56,391 nt of DNA, taken from Hyphomicrobiales bacterium (GTDB taxonomy: Bacteria > Pseudomonadota > Alphaproteobacteria > Rhizobiales > Rhizobiaceae). Positions 43,859 to 52,270 of this stretch are shown here, in pieces. A program made the translations under genes and the position numbers. The notes under the pieces were generated by a model. The model did no database searches and was not told the DNA's origin. It saw only the letters and a program-made list of their open reading frames with translations. Every line of letters starts with the position of its first letter. Position 1 is the stretch's first letter. The stretch is from NCBI GenBank assembly GCA_900471485.1, contig UCEU01000018.1, positions 1-56,391 on the forward strand. The letters are read 5' to 3'.

Positions 43859-44994
43859 GCGACCCGGCGCCCTTCGCGCCAGACGGAGCGGCTGACCGGT
43901 ACACCCTCATCGCGGAAGACGCGAACGAGATCGGCGCGGAGCCCGGTTGCGATGCGGCCGCGATCGTTTAGGCTGACCGTGCGTGATGGAGTCGACGTGA
44001 CCATGGCGATCGCCTTCGGCAGCGATATGCTCTCGACTTCGTCGGCGATCAGGAAGGGTGCGTAGAGCAGGCTGAGCGGCACGTAATCGGAGGAGAGAAC
44101 GTCGAGCACGCCGCGCTCGGCGAGATCGCGGGCGGCGATGTTGCCGGAGTGCGACTTGCCGCGCACGATATTGGGCGCGCCCATCAGCACGCTCATGCCG
44201 TTTTCATGCGAGGCCTTGGCGGCGTCGAAGCTGGTCGGGAACTCGGCGAGACGCACGCCGTTTTCGATCGCCTCGTCGACATGGGCGAGCGTGGCGTCGT
44301 CGTGGCTGGCGACCGTGATGCCGCGCTCGGCGCAGACCTTCGAGATCGCCACGCGGTGCGGCGTCGAGTTGCGCTCGGATTCAGACACGCGGCGATCGAC
44401 GAACTTGGCGAACTCGGCATCGGTCAGGCCGCGCTTCTTCTGGTAGTAGAAGATGTACTGGTCCATGGTCTGGAACTGGCGCTGGCCCGGCGCATGATCC
44501 ATCAGCGAGACGAGGCGGACATAGGGGTCGTTTTCGAAATCGGCGAAGTGCTGCAGCACGTTGTCGGCGGAGACTTCGCAGCGCAGGTGGATGAGGTGCT
44601 CGGCGCGCAGGCGGCCCTCTTTCTCGGCCTTCTGGATGGCATCGGCCATCTCGCGCATCTCGCCATGCTCGAAGCCGCCGTCTTCGTCGGCGCCCATGCG
44701 CAGGCAGTCGAAGACCGTGGTGATGCCCGACGTGACGATCTGGGCGTCGTGCGCCTGGATCGCCGCCGTCTTGTTCCAGCGCAGGCCGGGGCGCGGCGAA
44801 TAGTGGCCCTCCAGATGGTCGGTGTGCAGCTCGACCAGGCCGGGGATCAGGTAATCGCCCTCGAAATCCTCGCCGAGGTGGGAGCTGCCGCTTGCGATAT
44901 CCTCGATCTTGCCGTCGCGAACGAGGACCGATCCTTCGACGATTTCATCCTCAAGGACGATGCGGGCGTTGGAGAAGACGGTTTCTTTGGTCAT
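43855..44994 (-). CDS. phnM: Alpha-D-ribose 1-methylphosphonate 5-triphosphate diphosphatase
   Basis: A 379-residue amidohydrolase-superfamily enzyme. YLIPGLVELHTDHLEGHYSPRPG has metal His residues, HLRCEVSADN is present, VASHDDATLAHVDEAIENG is the metal or catalytic region, and ASSDYVPLSLL-like sequence (LSSDYVPLSLLYAPF) precedes the C-terminal beta-sandwich (GLRADLVRVF). It removes pyrophosphate from ribose 1-methylphosphonate 5-triphosphate before C-P cleavage. Start at 44994 (MTKETVFSNARIVLED); the frame opens at 45087 without homology. It lies 13 bp after DUF1045. Confidence 0.95.
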   Translation of the reverse strand: MTKETVFSNARIVLEDEIVEGSVLVRDGKIEDIASGSSHLGEDFEGDYLIPGLVELHTDHLEGHYSPRPGLRWNKTAAIQAHDAQIVTSGITTVFDCLRMGADEDGGFEHGEMREMADAIQKAEKEGRLRAEHLIHLRCEVSADNVLQHFADFENDPYVRLVSLMDHAPGQRQFQTMDQYIFYYQKKRGLTDAEFAKFVDRRVSESERNSTPHRVAISKVCAERGITVASHDDATLAHVDEAIENGVRLAEFPTSFDAAKASHENGMSVLMGAPNIVRGKSHSGNIAARDLAERGVLDVLSSDYVPLSLLYAPFLIADEVESISLPKAIAMVTSTPSRTVSLNDRGRIATGLRADLVRVFRDEGVPVSRSVWREGRRVA

Positions 44995-45007
44995 GACCTG
45001 TGATCTT

Positions 45008-45703
45008 TCAAGGTTTGGCGGCGGCAAGCGGCCACCAGGAATGGGCGGTAAACGGCGCGCCGCGCGTCTCTTCGACGAAAACGGCAAGGCCCGAAATCAA
45101 AAGCGGCCGGCCGGTGAAGGCGGCGAAGCGCTCGGCGAGAATGGTCTTCATCACCTCGGCGCGCTCTTCCGGCACCTGGCCGGAAAGCGTCATGTGCAAA
45201 CCGAAGTCATCCATCACGTAAGGATAGCCCCAGCGCAACAGATTAGCCCTCTGGCTTTCGCTGAGCTTGTCCGGATTGCGCCGGGCGATATCAGCTTCCG
45301 ACAATGCCGCGCGGAACGGTTCGAAGGACTTTACCACGGAGGCCGCGAATTGCTGAAGCGGCGGATGCAGGGAGCCGGGCACCAGCGCGAAGAATTTGCC
45401 GAGTTGGCCGAGCACGAGCTCGGGGATCTCGAAGGCGGGCGTGCGCGCGGCGAAATCCTCGACCGCCTGGATCAGGTCCTTTTCGGTGACCGAGGAGGCC
45501 AGATGAAAGGGCGCCTTGATGGTGGCGTGGAAGGCGTAGCGGCGCGGATCGGCGGTGAGCTCGAACTGCTCGGCAGCCGGCAGATCAGGATAATCGGGAG
45601 CCGGATAAGTTTCGCCGGTGAAGGCATCGCGACCGAGCCAATGGGCTGCCGCCACGTTCAAGGGATCACCCTTCGGCGGCGTGAAATAGAGTGCGTATCG
45701 CAA
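45008..45703 (-). CDS. DUF1045 phosphonate-operon 2H-phosphoesterase-like protein
   Basis: A 231-residue protein of the phn-operon-associated DUF1045 family, starting MRYALYFTPPKGDPLNVAAAHWLGRD. Two H-x-T motifs, RYAFHATIKAPFHL and FGLHMTLSGQ, give it the 2H-phosphoesterase active-site pattern (RNA ligase/cyclic phosphodiesterase fold). It lies between phnE2 and phnM. The pathway needs opening of 5-phosphoribosyl 1,2-cyclic phosphate, done by PhnP in E. coli. No phnP is in this window, so DUF1045 is a reasonable candidate for that step (inference). Confidence 0.85.
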   Translation of the reverse strand: MRYALYFTPPKGDPLNVAAAHWLGRDAFTGETYPAPDYPDLPAAEQFELTADPRRYAFHATIKAPFHLASSVTEKDLIQAVEDFAARTPAFEIPELVLGQLGKFFALVPGSLHPPLQQFAASVVKSFEPFRAALSEADIARRNPDKLSESQRANLLRWGYPYVMDDFGLHMTLSGQVPEERAEVMKTILAERFAAFTGRPLLISGLAVFVEETRGAPFTAHSWWPLAAAKP

Positions 45704-45823
45704 GGCCAGTATCCCGGAAATCTATGTGGATGCGGGAGGCAGTCTGCCGTGATTTGACCGCCCGCCGCAAGCTTGCTTCCGGCTAAAAGATTTCCGTGAC
45801 AGAATGATGATGATCAAGACCCA

Positions 45824-47170
45824 TCAATGGGTCTTTTTGCCCATCACCCGCGAACGCAGCGCATTGGAGATATTGTCGAAGACGAAGACGACGATAAGGA
45901 TGAGGAGCACCATGTAGGCGACCTTGTCCCAATCGGAATTGGTCTTCATGGATTCCAGGAGTTTCAGGCCGATACCACCTGCGCCGACGGCGCCGATGAC
46001 GGTGGCCGAACGGGTGTTGGATTCCCAGAAATAGAGCGACTGCGAGATGAAGATCGGCAGCACCTGCGGCACCACGCCGAAGCGCTGGACGACGACGGGC
46101 GAAGCACCCACCGACTTGACGCCCTCGCGCTGCTTGTCATCGACATTCTCCAGCGCCTCGGCATAGACCTTGCCCAGCGCGCCGGTGTCGGTGAAGAAGA
46201 TGGCGGCGATGCCGGGGATCGGCCCGGGACCGAAGGCGCGGGTGAAGAACAGCGCCCAGATCAGCATGTCGATGGAGCGCAGGAAATCGAAGAGGCGCTT
46301 CGTCGCCCAGTTGGCCGAGCGGTTGAGCGTGATGTTGCGCGCGGCGATGAAGGCCAGCGGGAAGGCGAAGAGCGAGCCGAGCAGCGTACCGACGAAGGCC
46401 ATGACCAGCGTCTGCATCAGCTTCGACAGGATATCGCCATGCTGCCAGCTGGCATTGTTGAGGAAATTGTCGAGCACCAGCGAGGCGTTGGACTGCGCGG
46501 GATCGATGCGATCACCCGACAGCATGAGGCCGGCGACATCGACGAGGCTCTTGCCCCAGAAGGGCGACTGCGTGTCGAAGAAGAAATTGGCCCAGCCGAG
46601 GAAGCGGCGCTGCACATAGACCTGCGTCGAGCGGATTTCCGCCTGGCCCTCGAAGCCGAATGAAACGGTGACCTTGCTGTCGTCCTGCTTCATGACGGCG
46701 GGCGCGCCCGGCGGCAGGATGGCGCGATCCTTGGTGATCTCGACAGGGTAGAGCTTGCCGCCGAGATAGACGTCGACACGCTCAGGCGTCACTTCCATGC
46801 GGTCGGCATCGCTGCCGTAGGTGACGGTGTAACCGCCGGCCGCGGTCGGCAGCATCCACGCGATGACGGCATCCTTCGGATACTGGCCACGGCTGGTCCA
46901 CTGCGGCACGACCTTGCCATCGACGAAACGCAGGCGCGGCTGGGCGCGCCAGGAATACCAGTCCTGAACATAGATCGAGGCGCGGTCCCAATTGCCGTTG
47001 ACGAAGGTCGGGATGACCTTGAAGAAATTGAATGCGAGCGCGAGGTAGATGATGACGAGGCCGGCGATGAGCGCCAGGCCCCAGCGCTGCATGAAGCTGC
47101 GGTGGAAGACTTCGGGATAATTGTCCAGCAGGCGCTGGCGATCGGCGGCGTTGACTGTGAGCGACGACAT
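45824..47170 (-). CDS. phnE2: Phosphonate ABC transporter permease PhnE2 (long form)
   Basis: A 448-residue permease. TM1 (WGLALIAGLVIIYLALAFNFF) is followed by a large extracytoplasmic insert (about 60-240) without close resemblance to typical PhnE, then the BPD-type permease domain (about 250-445) with the EAA-like loop VYAEALENVDDKQREGVKSVGASP and TM segments ending SNALRSRVMGKKTH. Its ATG overlaps the phnE1 stop by one base. With PhnE1 it forms the membrane channel of the PhnCDE importer. Confidence 0.92.
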   Translation of the reverse strand: MSSLTVNAADRQRLLDNYPEVFHRSFMQRWGLALIAGLVIIYLALAFNFFKVIPTFVNGNWDRASIYVQDWYSWRAQPRLRFVDGKVVPQWTSRGQYPKDAVIAWMLPTAAGGYTVTYGSDADRMEVTPERVDVYLGGKLYPVEITKDRAILPPGAPAVMKQDDSKVTVSFGFEGQAEIRSTQVYVQRRFLGWANFFFDTQSPFWGKSLVDVAGLMLSGDRIDPAQSNASLVLDNFLNNASWQHGDILSKLMQTLVMAFVGTLLGSLFAFPLAFIAARNITLNRSANWATKRLFDFLRSIDMLIWALFFTRAFGPGPIPGIAAIFFTDTGALGKVYAEALENVDDKQREGVKSVGASPVVVQRFGVVPQVLPIFISQSLYFWESNTRSATVIGAVGAGGIGLKLLESMKTNSDWDKVAYMVLLILIVVFVFDNISNALRSRVMGKKTH

Positions 47171-48150
47171 CAGGCTGCTCCTCGGCCGAATTCGAAGGAC
47201 TGCTTGCCGATCATGCGGCGACGGAGCCAGGCGGAGAACTGGTCGACACAGACGACGGTGATCAGAAGCAGGATGATGATGGCATAGGTCTTGGCGGCGT
47301 GATCGCGGCCGATCGCCAGGCTGAAGACCTCGCCGATACCGCCGCCGCCGACGGCGCCGATGATGGTGGAGGCGCGCACGTTGATCTCGAGACGCAGCAG
47401 CGTGTAGGAGACGAAATTGGGCATGACCTGCGGCAGGATGGCGAAGCGGACTCGCTCGAGCCAGCTGGCGCCGGATGCGCGCAGGCCCTCGTCCGGCTTC
47501 ATGTCGGCATTCTCGACCACTTCGAAGAACAGCTTGCCGAGCGCGCCGATGGTGTGGATCGACACCGCGATGATGGCCGAGATCGGGCCGATCGACAGGA
47601 TGGCGGCGAGCAGGCCGGCGATGACGATCTCCGGGAAGGCGCGCAGGATTTCCATGATGCGGCGCACGACCCAGCGGGTGGCGCCGGCGCCGACCAGATT
47701 GGTCGAGGCGAAGAAGCAGAGCACGAAGGCGCCGGATGCGCCCAGAATCGTGGAGACGATGGCGACGTTGATGGTGATCGCCAGCTGGTAGAAGAAATTC
47801 GGGATGTAGAAGCTATCGGTGATGTAGACGCGGTCGCTGACGTAATCATACTTGATCGAGCCATCGGCATAGGGCGACGGCAGGTCGAACATGGCCCTGA
47901 AGATTTCGAGCGGGCTGTCCGGCACGAAATGCTTCATGAAGTCGAAGAGGTAGGGAAGACGTTCGAAGAACTTGCCCGAATTGGCGCTGTTGGCGAAATC
48001 GAGCGAGGCACCGAGGACGATCAGGAACACAACGATCGAGATCACGGTGTAGATACGCCGTGTCCGGACCTGGCTCTGGTAGTGATCGAGAATTGTGCGG
48101 GAGCCTTGCTGCAGTCCGCCCATGTGGTCGGTTTCGGCCACGTGCGCCAT
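47170..48150 (-). CDS. phnE1: Phosphonate ABC transporter permease PhnE1
   Basis: A 326-residue permease. After a soluble N-terminus, TM1 is TVISIVVFLIVLGASLDFA. The transporter domain has FFASTNLVGAGATRWVVRRIMEILRAFPEIVIAGLLA and the coupling loop FFEVVENADMKPDEGLRASGAS. The ATG at 48150 (MAHVAETDHMGG) is preferred since AAGG is well spaced; the ATG at 48159 sits too close. It lies 70 bp after phnD and pairs with PhnE2. Confidence 0.92.
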   Translation of the reverse strand: MAHVAETDHMGGLQQGSRTILDHYQSQVRTRRIYTVISIVVFLIVLGASLDFANSANSGKFFERLPYLFDFMKHFVPDSPLEIFRAMFDLPSPYADGSIKYDYVSDRVYITDSFYIPNFFYQLAITINVAIVSTILGASGAFVLCFFASTNLVGAGATRWVVRRIMEILRAFPEIVIAGLLAAILSIGPISAIIAVSIHTIGALGKLFFEVVENADMKPDEGLRASGASWLERVRFAILPQVMPNFVSYTLLRLEINVRASTIIGAVGGGGIGEVFSLAIGRDHAAKTYAIIILLLITVVCVDQFSAWLRRRMIGKQSFEFGRGAA

Positions 48151-48220
48151 GTTGAGCATCCTTGTTGAACGAACGGCGGCACCATGATGATGCCGCCGCG
48201 AGTTTATTCAGGGGTTCGGA

Positions 48221-49132
48221 TCAACCGCCGATAACCGACTTACGAGCGTCGATGATCGTCTGGTAGAAGGACTGGTCGACCGGGGTCCAATCGACATAAC
48301 CGCCGCCGGTGAAGCTCTCGAAGCAACCCTTGTCGGTCTTCGGCAGATCGGCGAAGTAGGCGGTGACCTTCTTCTGGATATCGGACGACAGCTTGTTGGA
48401 AACCATCAGCGGGCCGTTCGGGATCAGCGGGGACTTCCAGACCTGGACGATATCGTCCATGTCGAGCAGGCCCTTGGTGACCATGATGTGCAGGTTGCCC
48501 GAGGTGTAGCCCTGGGCCCAATCGCCGGTGGCGGAGCCGAAGGTGGTGCCGACGTCGAACTTCTTGTCGAGAACGCCGAGAACGAGGTTCTCATGGCCGC
48601 CGCCGAAGCCGGTTTCGGAGAAGAACTGCTTGACCGGCATGCCGATGTCCTTCGGCAGCGAGACGTTCGGGACGAGGTAGCCCGAGGTGGAGTCCGGATC
48701 GGCGAAGCCGAGTTTCTTGCCCTTGGCGTCTTCAAGCGTCTTGATGCCCGAATCCTTGCGGGCGACCATGATCGAGTAGTAGCCGTTCGAGCCGTCTTCC
48801 TGCTTGGTGGTCAGAACCGGCGTAACGGCGTTCGGATCCTTGAGGTAGATCGAGGCGTAGGAGGAAGCGCCCATCATCGCGAGGTCGATGGTGCCGCCCA
48901 GCAGGCCCTGGATGACGCCGTTATAGTTCGGCGACGGGAAGATCTGGACTTCCGAAACGCCGGTGGCGGCGATCAGGCCCGGCTTGACGCACTCGGTGCG
49001 GCGAACCTGGTCGGCTTCGTTTTCACCGCCGTCGAGGCCGATACGCAGGACCTTGACGTCCTGAGCGTAGGCCTGGCCTGCAACGGTGGCGATGGCGATC
49101 GTTGCCATCAGGATCTTGCGGAACGCAGACAT
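48221..49132 (-). CDS. phnD: Phosphonate ABC transporter substrate-binding protein
   Basis: A 303-residue periplasmic binding protein. The signal peptide MSAFRKILMATIAIATVAGQAYAQD ends in AYA. The mature domain contains LRIGLDGGENEADQ and IDLAMMGASSYASIY, with Ser/Thr/Tyr contacts typical of phosphonate binding (GSNGYYSIMVARKDSGIKTLEDAKGKKLGFADPDSTSGYLVP). It delivers phosphonates to PhnE1/E2. It lies 102 bp after phnC. Confidence 0.95.
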   Translation of the reverse strand: MSAFRKILMATIAIATVAGQAYAQDVKVLRIGLDGGENEADQVRRTECVKPGLIAATGVSEVQIFPSPNYNGVIQGLLGGTIDLAMMGASSYASIYLKDPNAVTPVLTTKQEDGSNGYYSIMVARKDSGIKTLEDAKGKKLGFADPDSTSGYLVPNVSLPKDIGMPVKQFFSETGFGGGHENLVLGVLDKKFDVGTTFGSATGDWAQGYTSGNLHIMVTKGLLDMDDIVQVWKSPLIPNGPLMVSNKLSSDIQKKVTAYFADLPKTDKGCFESFTGGGYVDWTPVDQSFYQTIIDARKSVIGG

Positions 49133-49234
49133 GGTAGTCTCCTTTGGTGACGTTTGTCAGTGACTTTGAAGTACTGTCTTCAGAGAGATTGGGGATCTGT
49201 GCTTTTCCGGCTTTTTCCCCCGGCCGGAAACTTG

Positions 49235-50080
49235 TCAGCGCATGACGGCGGAGGCGGCCATCACGCGGGATACGGCGTCCTGCTGCTTGCCCTTGATGTT
49301 ATCGAGGCTGGTGGACGTCATGGATTCGTCGATGCCGGCGCCGTTCTTGTCGGTGCCGTAGATTTCGTTGACGGCGTCGGCCGTCAGTTCCGACGGCTTG
49401 CCGTCAAAGACGACGCGGCCGCCGGCCATGCCGACGATGCGCTCGCAATAGCTGCGCGCGGTGTCGAGCGTGTGCAGGTTGGTGATGACGGTGATGCCTT
49501 CGCGCTCGTTGATATCGCGCAGCGCGTCCATGACGATCTTGGCGTTCAGCGGGTCGAGCGAGGCGATCGGCTCGTCGGCAAGCAGCATCTTCGGCGCCTG
49601 CATGAGAGCGCGGGCAATCGCCACGCGTTGCTGCTGGCCGCCCGAAAGCGTGCCGGCCATCTGCAGCGCAGTCTGCTCGATGCCGAGGCGCTCAAGCGCC
49701 GCGATCGCCTGCACGCGCTCTTCGCGGGTGAAGACGCCGAGCAGGCTAAGCACGGTGGAGCGATGGTTGAGACGGCCGAGGATGACATTGGTCATCACGT
49801 CGAGGCGCGGCACGAGATTGAACTGCTGGAAGATCATGGCGCAATCGCGCTGCCAGTTGCGCAGCGACTTACCGCGCAGGCCCGACACCTCGGTGCCGTT
49901 GAAATGGATCGAGCCGGAGCTCGGCTCCTGCAGGCGGTTGATCATGCGCAGAAGCGTGGACTTGCCGGCCCCCGAACGACCGATGATGCCGACCATCTGA
50001 CCCTGAGGGATGTCAAGCGTCACAGAATCGACGGCGATCTTCTTGCCGAATTGACGGGTGACATTCTTCAGCTCGAACAT
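49235..50080 (-). CDS. phnC: Phosphonate ABC transporter ATP-binding protein
   Basis: A 281-residue ATPase: Walker [24 protein letters not shown] signature [17 protein letters not shown], Walker [17 protein letters not shown] and switch His in [11 protein letters not shown]. Starts [14 protein letters not shown] at 50080 (tandem ATG 50083) after GAGGAAGAGC. First gene of phnC-D-E1-E2. A Pho-box-like repeat lies 67-84 bp upstream, so phosphate-starvation control by PhoB is expected. Confidence 0.95.
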   Translation of the reverse strand: MFELKNVTRQFGKKIAVDSVTLDIPQGQMVGIIGRSGAGKSTLLRMINRLQEPSSGSIHFNGTEVSGLRGKSLRNWQRDCAMIFQQFNLVPRLDVMTNVILGRLNHRSTVLSLLGVFTREERVQAIAALERLGIEQTALQMAGTLSGGQQQRVAIARALMQAPKMLLADEPIASLDPLNAKIVMDALRDINEREGITVITNLHTLDTARSYCERIVGMAGGRVVFDGKPSELTADAVNEIYGTDKNGAGIDESMTSTSLDNIKGKQQDAVSRVMAASAVMR

Positions 50081-50146
50081 CATGCTCTTCCTCATAGTCC
50101 AGACGCGATATGAGGGAGTGCATTAGGCCCGGTCCATGAAGCTCCA

Positions 50147-50164
50147 ATGTCAGTTTTGTGTAAC
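50147..50164 (-). promoter_or_regulatory. Pho-box-like direct repeat upstream of phnC
   Basis: Minus strand GTTACACAAAACTGACAT has two half-sites 11 bp apart (TTACA, TGACA), with a possible third TGTGA another 11 bp upstream. This recalls the CTGTCAT-N4-CTGTCAT PhoB box with mismatches. Confidence 0.5.
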
Positions 50165-50168
50165 TGCT

Positions 50169-50223
50169 GTCACAATCCGGGCTGCTGTGGATTGATTTGT
50201 GACAGGGCGGTCACAACTCTGTG
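50169..50223. promoter_or_regulatory. Cluster of GTCACA/TGTGAC inverted repeats
   Basis: Four copies of GTCACA or its complement occur in about 55 bp between divergent phnC and the PIN-like gene. They include the perfect dyad TTGTGAC-AGGGCG-GTCACAA (50197-50216) and GTCACA-ACTC-TGTGAC. An operator array is likely; the binding protein is unknown. Confidence 0.45.
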
Positions 50224-50279
50224 ACCAGCCTGATAGCGCTAGCAAGCAAAGCGTGGCGGCAGTGACAGAGGAGATCGAC

Positions 50280-50687
50280 TTGGCGAAGCGATTTGCGGTA
50301 GCGCTGGACGCAGCACTCTTCCTGGCGGAACATCGCGTCACGATACCTGAAGAGCATTTTCTGGTCGCCCCGACGCTGCTGCGCTCGCAAATGCTGTCGC
50401 ATCTCTATGCCGCGGTCCGGCGCGGCGATATGCAGAAGCGGGACGCCGAGCTGCGGCTGGATCATCTCAGGAAGCTGCGCATCCGGCTGCTCGGCGACAG
50501 GGTCCTGCAGCAGCGCGCATGGTCGATCGCGAGCCGGCTCGATTGGACCGAGACTTATGACGCCGAGTATATCGCGGTGACGCAGTTGCAGGCGGATGCG
50601 CTGGTAACCGGGAACGTAGAGCTTGCGGCGGCGGCCAAGGCTTTTGTGGCGGTATGTTCGGTGGAGGAGCTGCTGGGTGGCGGGTGA
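50280..50687 (+). CDS. Orphan PIN-domain-like protein (VapC fold), degenerate site
   Basis: A 135-residue protein starting (TTG at 50280) MAKRFAVALDAALFLAEHR. TTG is chosen because AGAGGAG lies 6 bases before it; the frame opens at 50199. It has VapC-like layout: the first Asp in VALDAA, a helix LLRSQMLSHLYAAVRRGD where VapC toxins usually have Glu (here Gln), and TYDAEYIAVTQLQADALVTGN where the last acidic residue of VT-x-D is Asn. RNase activity is therefore doubtful. No antitoxin gene is adjacent. It is divergent from phnC. Confidence 0.7.
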   Translation: MAKRFAVALDAALFLAEHRVTIPEEHFLVAPTLLRSQMLSHLYAAVRRGDMQKRDAELRLDHLRKLRIRLLGDRVLQQRAWSIASRLDWTETYDAEYIAVTQLQADALVTGNVELAAAAKAFVAVCSVEELLGGG

Positions 50688-50857
50688 GCGGTGAAATGAG
50701 GCGCTTCGGCCCGCTCTATCAACACCGCAACGTTCTTCAAATAAAAGACCCCCTCGGTTCGTCGCCTTGGGGTTCTCAAGATACGTGCCCGCCTACGGGA
50801 GTACGGATACGCAGCGATAATGATCCAGCGCTGCAATTAGTCAATCGGGATCGTGCG

Positions 50858-50875
50858 TGGCACTCTTGAGTGCCA
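50858..50875. repeat. Perfect hairpin after rsgA
   Basis: TGGCACTCTTGAGTGCCA is a perfect palindrome 6 bp beyond the rsgA stop (minus strand), without a T run. It may be a weak terminator or 3'-end stabiliser. Confidence 0.5.
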
Positions 50876-50881
50876 AGCCCC

Positions 50882-51901
50882 TCACCGCCGCTTCTGCAGC
50901 ACCTTGTTGCCCTTCGGTCCGGTCAGCTTCGGGGTGTTCTTGGTGTTCTCCTCGAGCAGCACCCGCCAGCGCGCAAGGCGCTCCGGCGCCAGCGTGCCTG
51001 ATTTGACTGCGGCCTGGACGGCGCAGCCGGGTTCGTGGTCGTGGGTGCAATCGCGGAAGCGGCAGTGTTCGGCGAGTTCGGTGATCTCGGAGAAGACCTG
51101 CTCGATCCCTTCTTGCACGTCGCTGACATGGAGCGTGCGCATGCCCGGGGTGTCGATGACCCAGCCACCGCCGGCCATGGCGTGCAATGAGCGCGCGGTC
51201 GTGGTGTGGCGGCCCTTGGCGTCGCGCTCGCGGATGCCGCCGGTGGCCTGCGAGCCCTCGCCGCTCAAGCCCGCCAGCGCATTGACCAACGTCGACTTGC
51301 CGACGCCGGAGGAGCCGATCAGAGCCAGCGTCTGGCCGAAGCCGCTCCATGGGCCAAGGGCTGAGGCCGCATCGTCGCTCTTGGCGTTGAGGACCACCAC
51401 CGCGAGATCGCGCTGCAAGGCTTTCGCCTGCGCTTCGTATTCCGCGACATCCGGCGCGATGTCGGCCTTGGTCAGCACGATGACGGGCGTGGTTTCCGCC
51501 TGGTTTGCGAGCGCCATGTAGCGCTCGAGGCGGGCGACGTTGAAATCGGCATTGCAGGAGGTGACGATCAGCAGCGTATCGACATTGGCGGCGCCGAGCT
51601 GCTGACCCTGACGGCCCTCGACGCGACGCTGCAGCAGCGTGCGACGCTCCAGCCGGCGCACCAGCCTGTCGTCCTCGGGATCGACCATGACCCAATCGCC
51701 AACCGCGAATTCCGAGGTGTTGAGCTGATGCGAGATCTGCAGCCTGACCAGTCCATCGAGCGAGGTGACGCTCAAACGGCTGCGGTGCACCTCAGCGATA
51801 CGGCGGGGCTCGAGGCCGGCATCGGCATCCGTCAGCTGATCGGAAAAAAACGCGGACCAGCCGAGCGAGGCCAGAAATGTCGCTTCAGGATCGGTCGTCA
51901 A
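50882..51901 (-). CDS. rsgA: Ribosome small-subunit-dependent GTPase RsgA
   Basis: A 339-residue circularly permuted GTPase: N-terminal OB fold, then G4 VIVLTKADIAP before G1 LALIGSSGVGKSTLVNAL, G3 VIDTPGMRTL, and a C-terminal zinc knuckle (HCRFRDCTHDHEPGCAV) with Cys/His ligands. It checks late 30S maturation. It starts with TTG at 51901 (GGTGAG just upstream). It interrupts the phn locus between phnC and phnK/L. Confidence 0.95.
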   Translation of the reverse strand: MTTDPEATFLASLGWSAFFSDQLTDADAGLEPRRIAEVHRSRLSVTSLDGLVRLQISHQLNTSEFAVGDWVMVDPEDDRLVRRLERRTLLQRRVEGRQGQQLGAANVDTLLIVTSCNADFNVARLERYMALANQAETTPVIVLTKADIAPDVAEYEAQAKALQRDLAVVVLNAKSDDAASALGPWSGFGQTLALIGSSGVGKSTLVNALAGLSGEGSQATGGIRERDAKGRHTTTARSLHAMAGGGWVIDTPGMRTLHVSDVQEGIEQVFSEITELAEHCRFRDCTHDHEPGCAVQAAVKSGTLAPERLARWRVLLEENTKNTPKLTGPKGNKVLQKRR

Positions 51902-52150
51902 AGGCTCACCGGGGAATGCGGCGTGTGGATCAAGATCTGCTCCGTGGTGCGGCGTGGCTTTCTGCTGGCGCGGACATTAGCGGAAGCTTCGGCTGGAAGA
52001 TATGGGGTTTGCGCCATGGGAAAATTGGAACAGCTGCGGCAGGCAATCTCGAATGATGTCGGCGCAGAGCGAAACCGGTGAAAATTGGCGGTTCTCCCTG
52101 CTCGTGCCGTCTTGATTTCCCTCGCGACTTTCCTGAAAGCTGCGTTACCC

Positions 52151-52198
52151 CCTAATGCATGCAAAGCGATCCCCAGGGTTCGCTTTGCATGCATTAGG
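52151..52198. repeat. Perfect 19-bp inverted repeat (48-bp palindrome)
   Basis: Arm CCTAATGCATGCAAAGCGA (52151-52169) is exactly complementary to 52180-52198, around a 10-base spacer that itself can pair CCC/GGG. There is no long T run. The CTAATGCAT edge recurs at 15027 with a different interior, suggesting a mobile or mosaic rhizobial repeat. The 51902-52150 spacer upstream holds no gene. Confidence 0.8.
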
Positions 52199-52210
52199 TC
52201 TTTGTTGTTC

Positions 52211-52255
52211 GCATGTCGTCATCACAAAACCGCTGCTTAGTTTTGCGCGACATGC
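52211..52255. repeat. Rhizobial GCATGTCG...CGACATGC repeat element
   Basis: GCATGTCG (52211-52218) and CGACATGC (52248-52255) bracket CACAAAACCGCTGC and GTTTTGCG, a nested dyad. This resembles a very frequent intergenic repeat in Rhizobium genomes (from memory). Confidence 0.65.
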
Positions 52256-52270
52256 TTCAGGAAAATCTCC

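Noticed and set aside
45805..45836. AAGACCCAT/ATGGGTCTT hairpin with T5 at the phnE2 3' end
   Set aside because: The T run is on the plus strand, while the genes on both sides run on the minus strand; not called as a terminator.
50197..50216. CRP-type site TGTGA-N6-TCACA
   Set aside because: The spacing between TGTGA and TCACA is 8 rather than 6 bases, so a CRP assignment is not supported.
52018..52081. 21-codon frame MGKLEQLRQAISNDVG before the palindrome
   Set aside because: Too short and no ribosome site; left as spacer.
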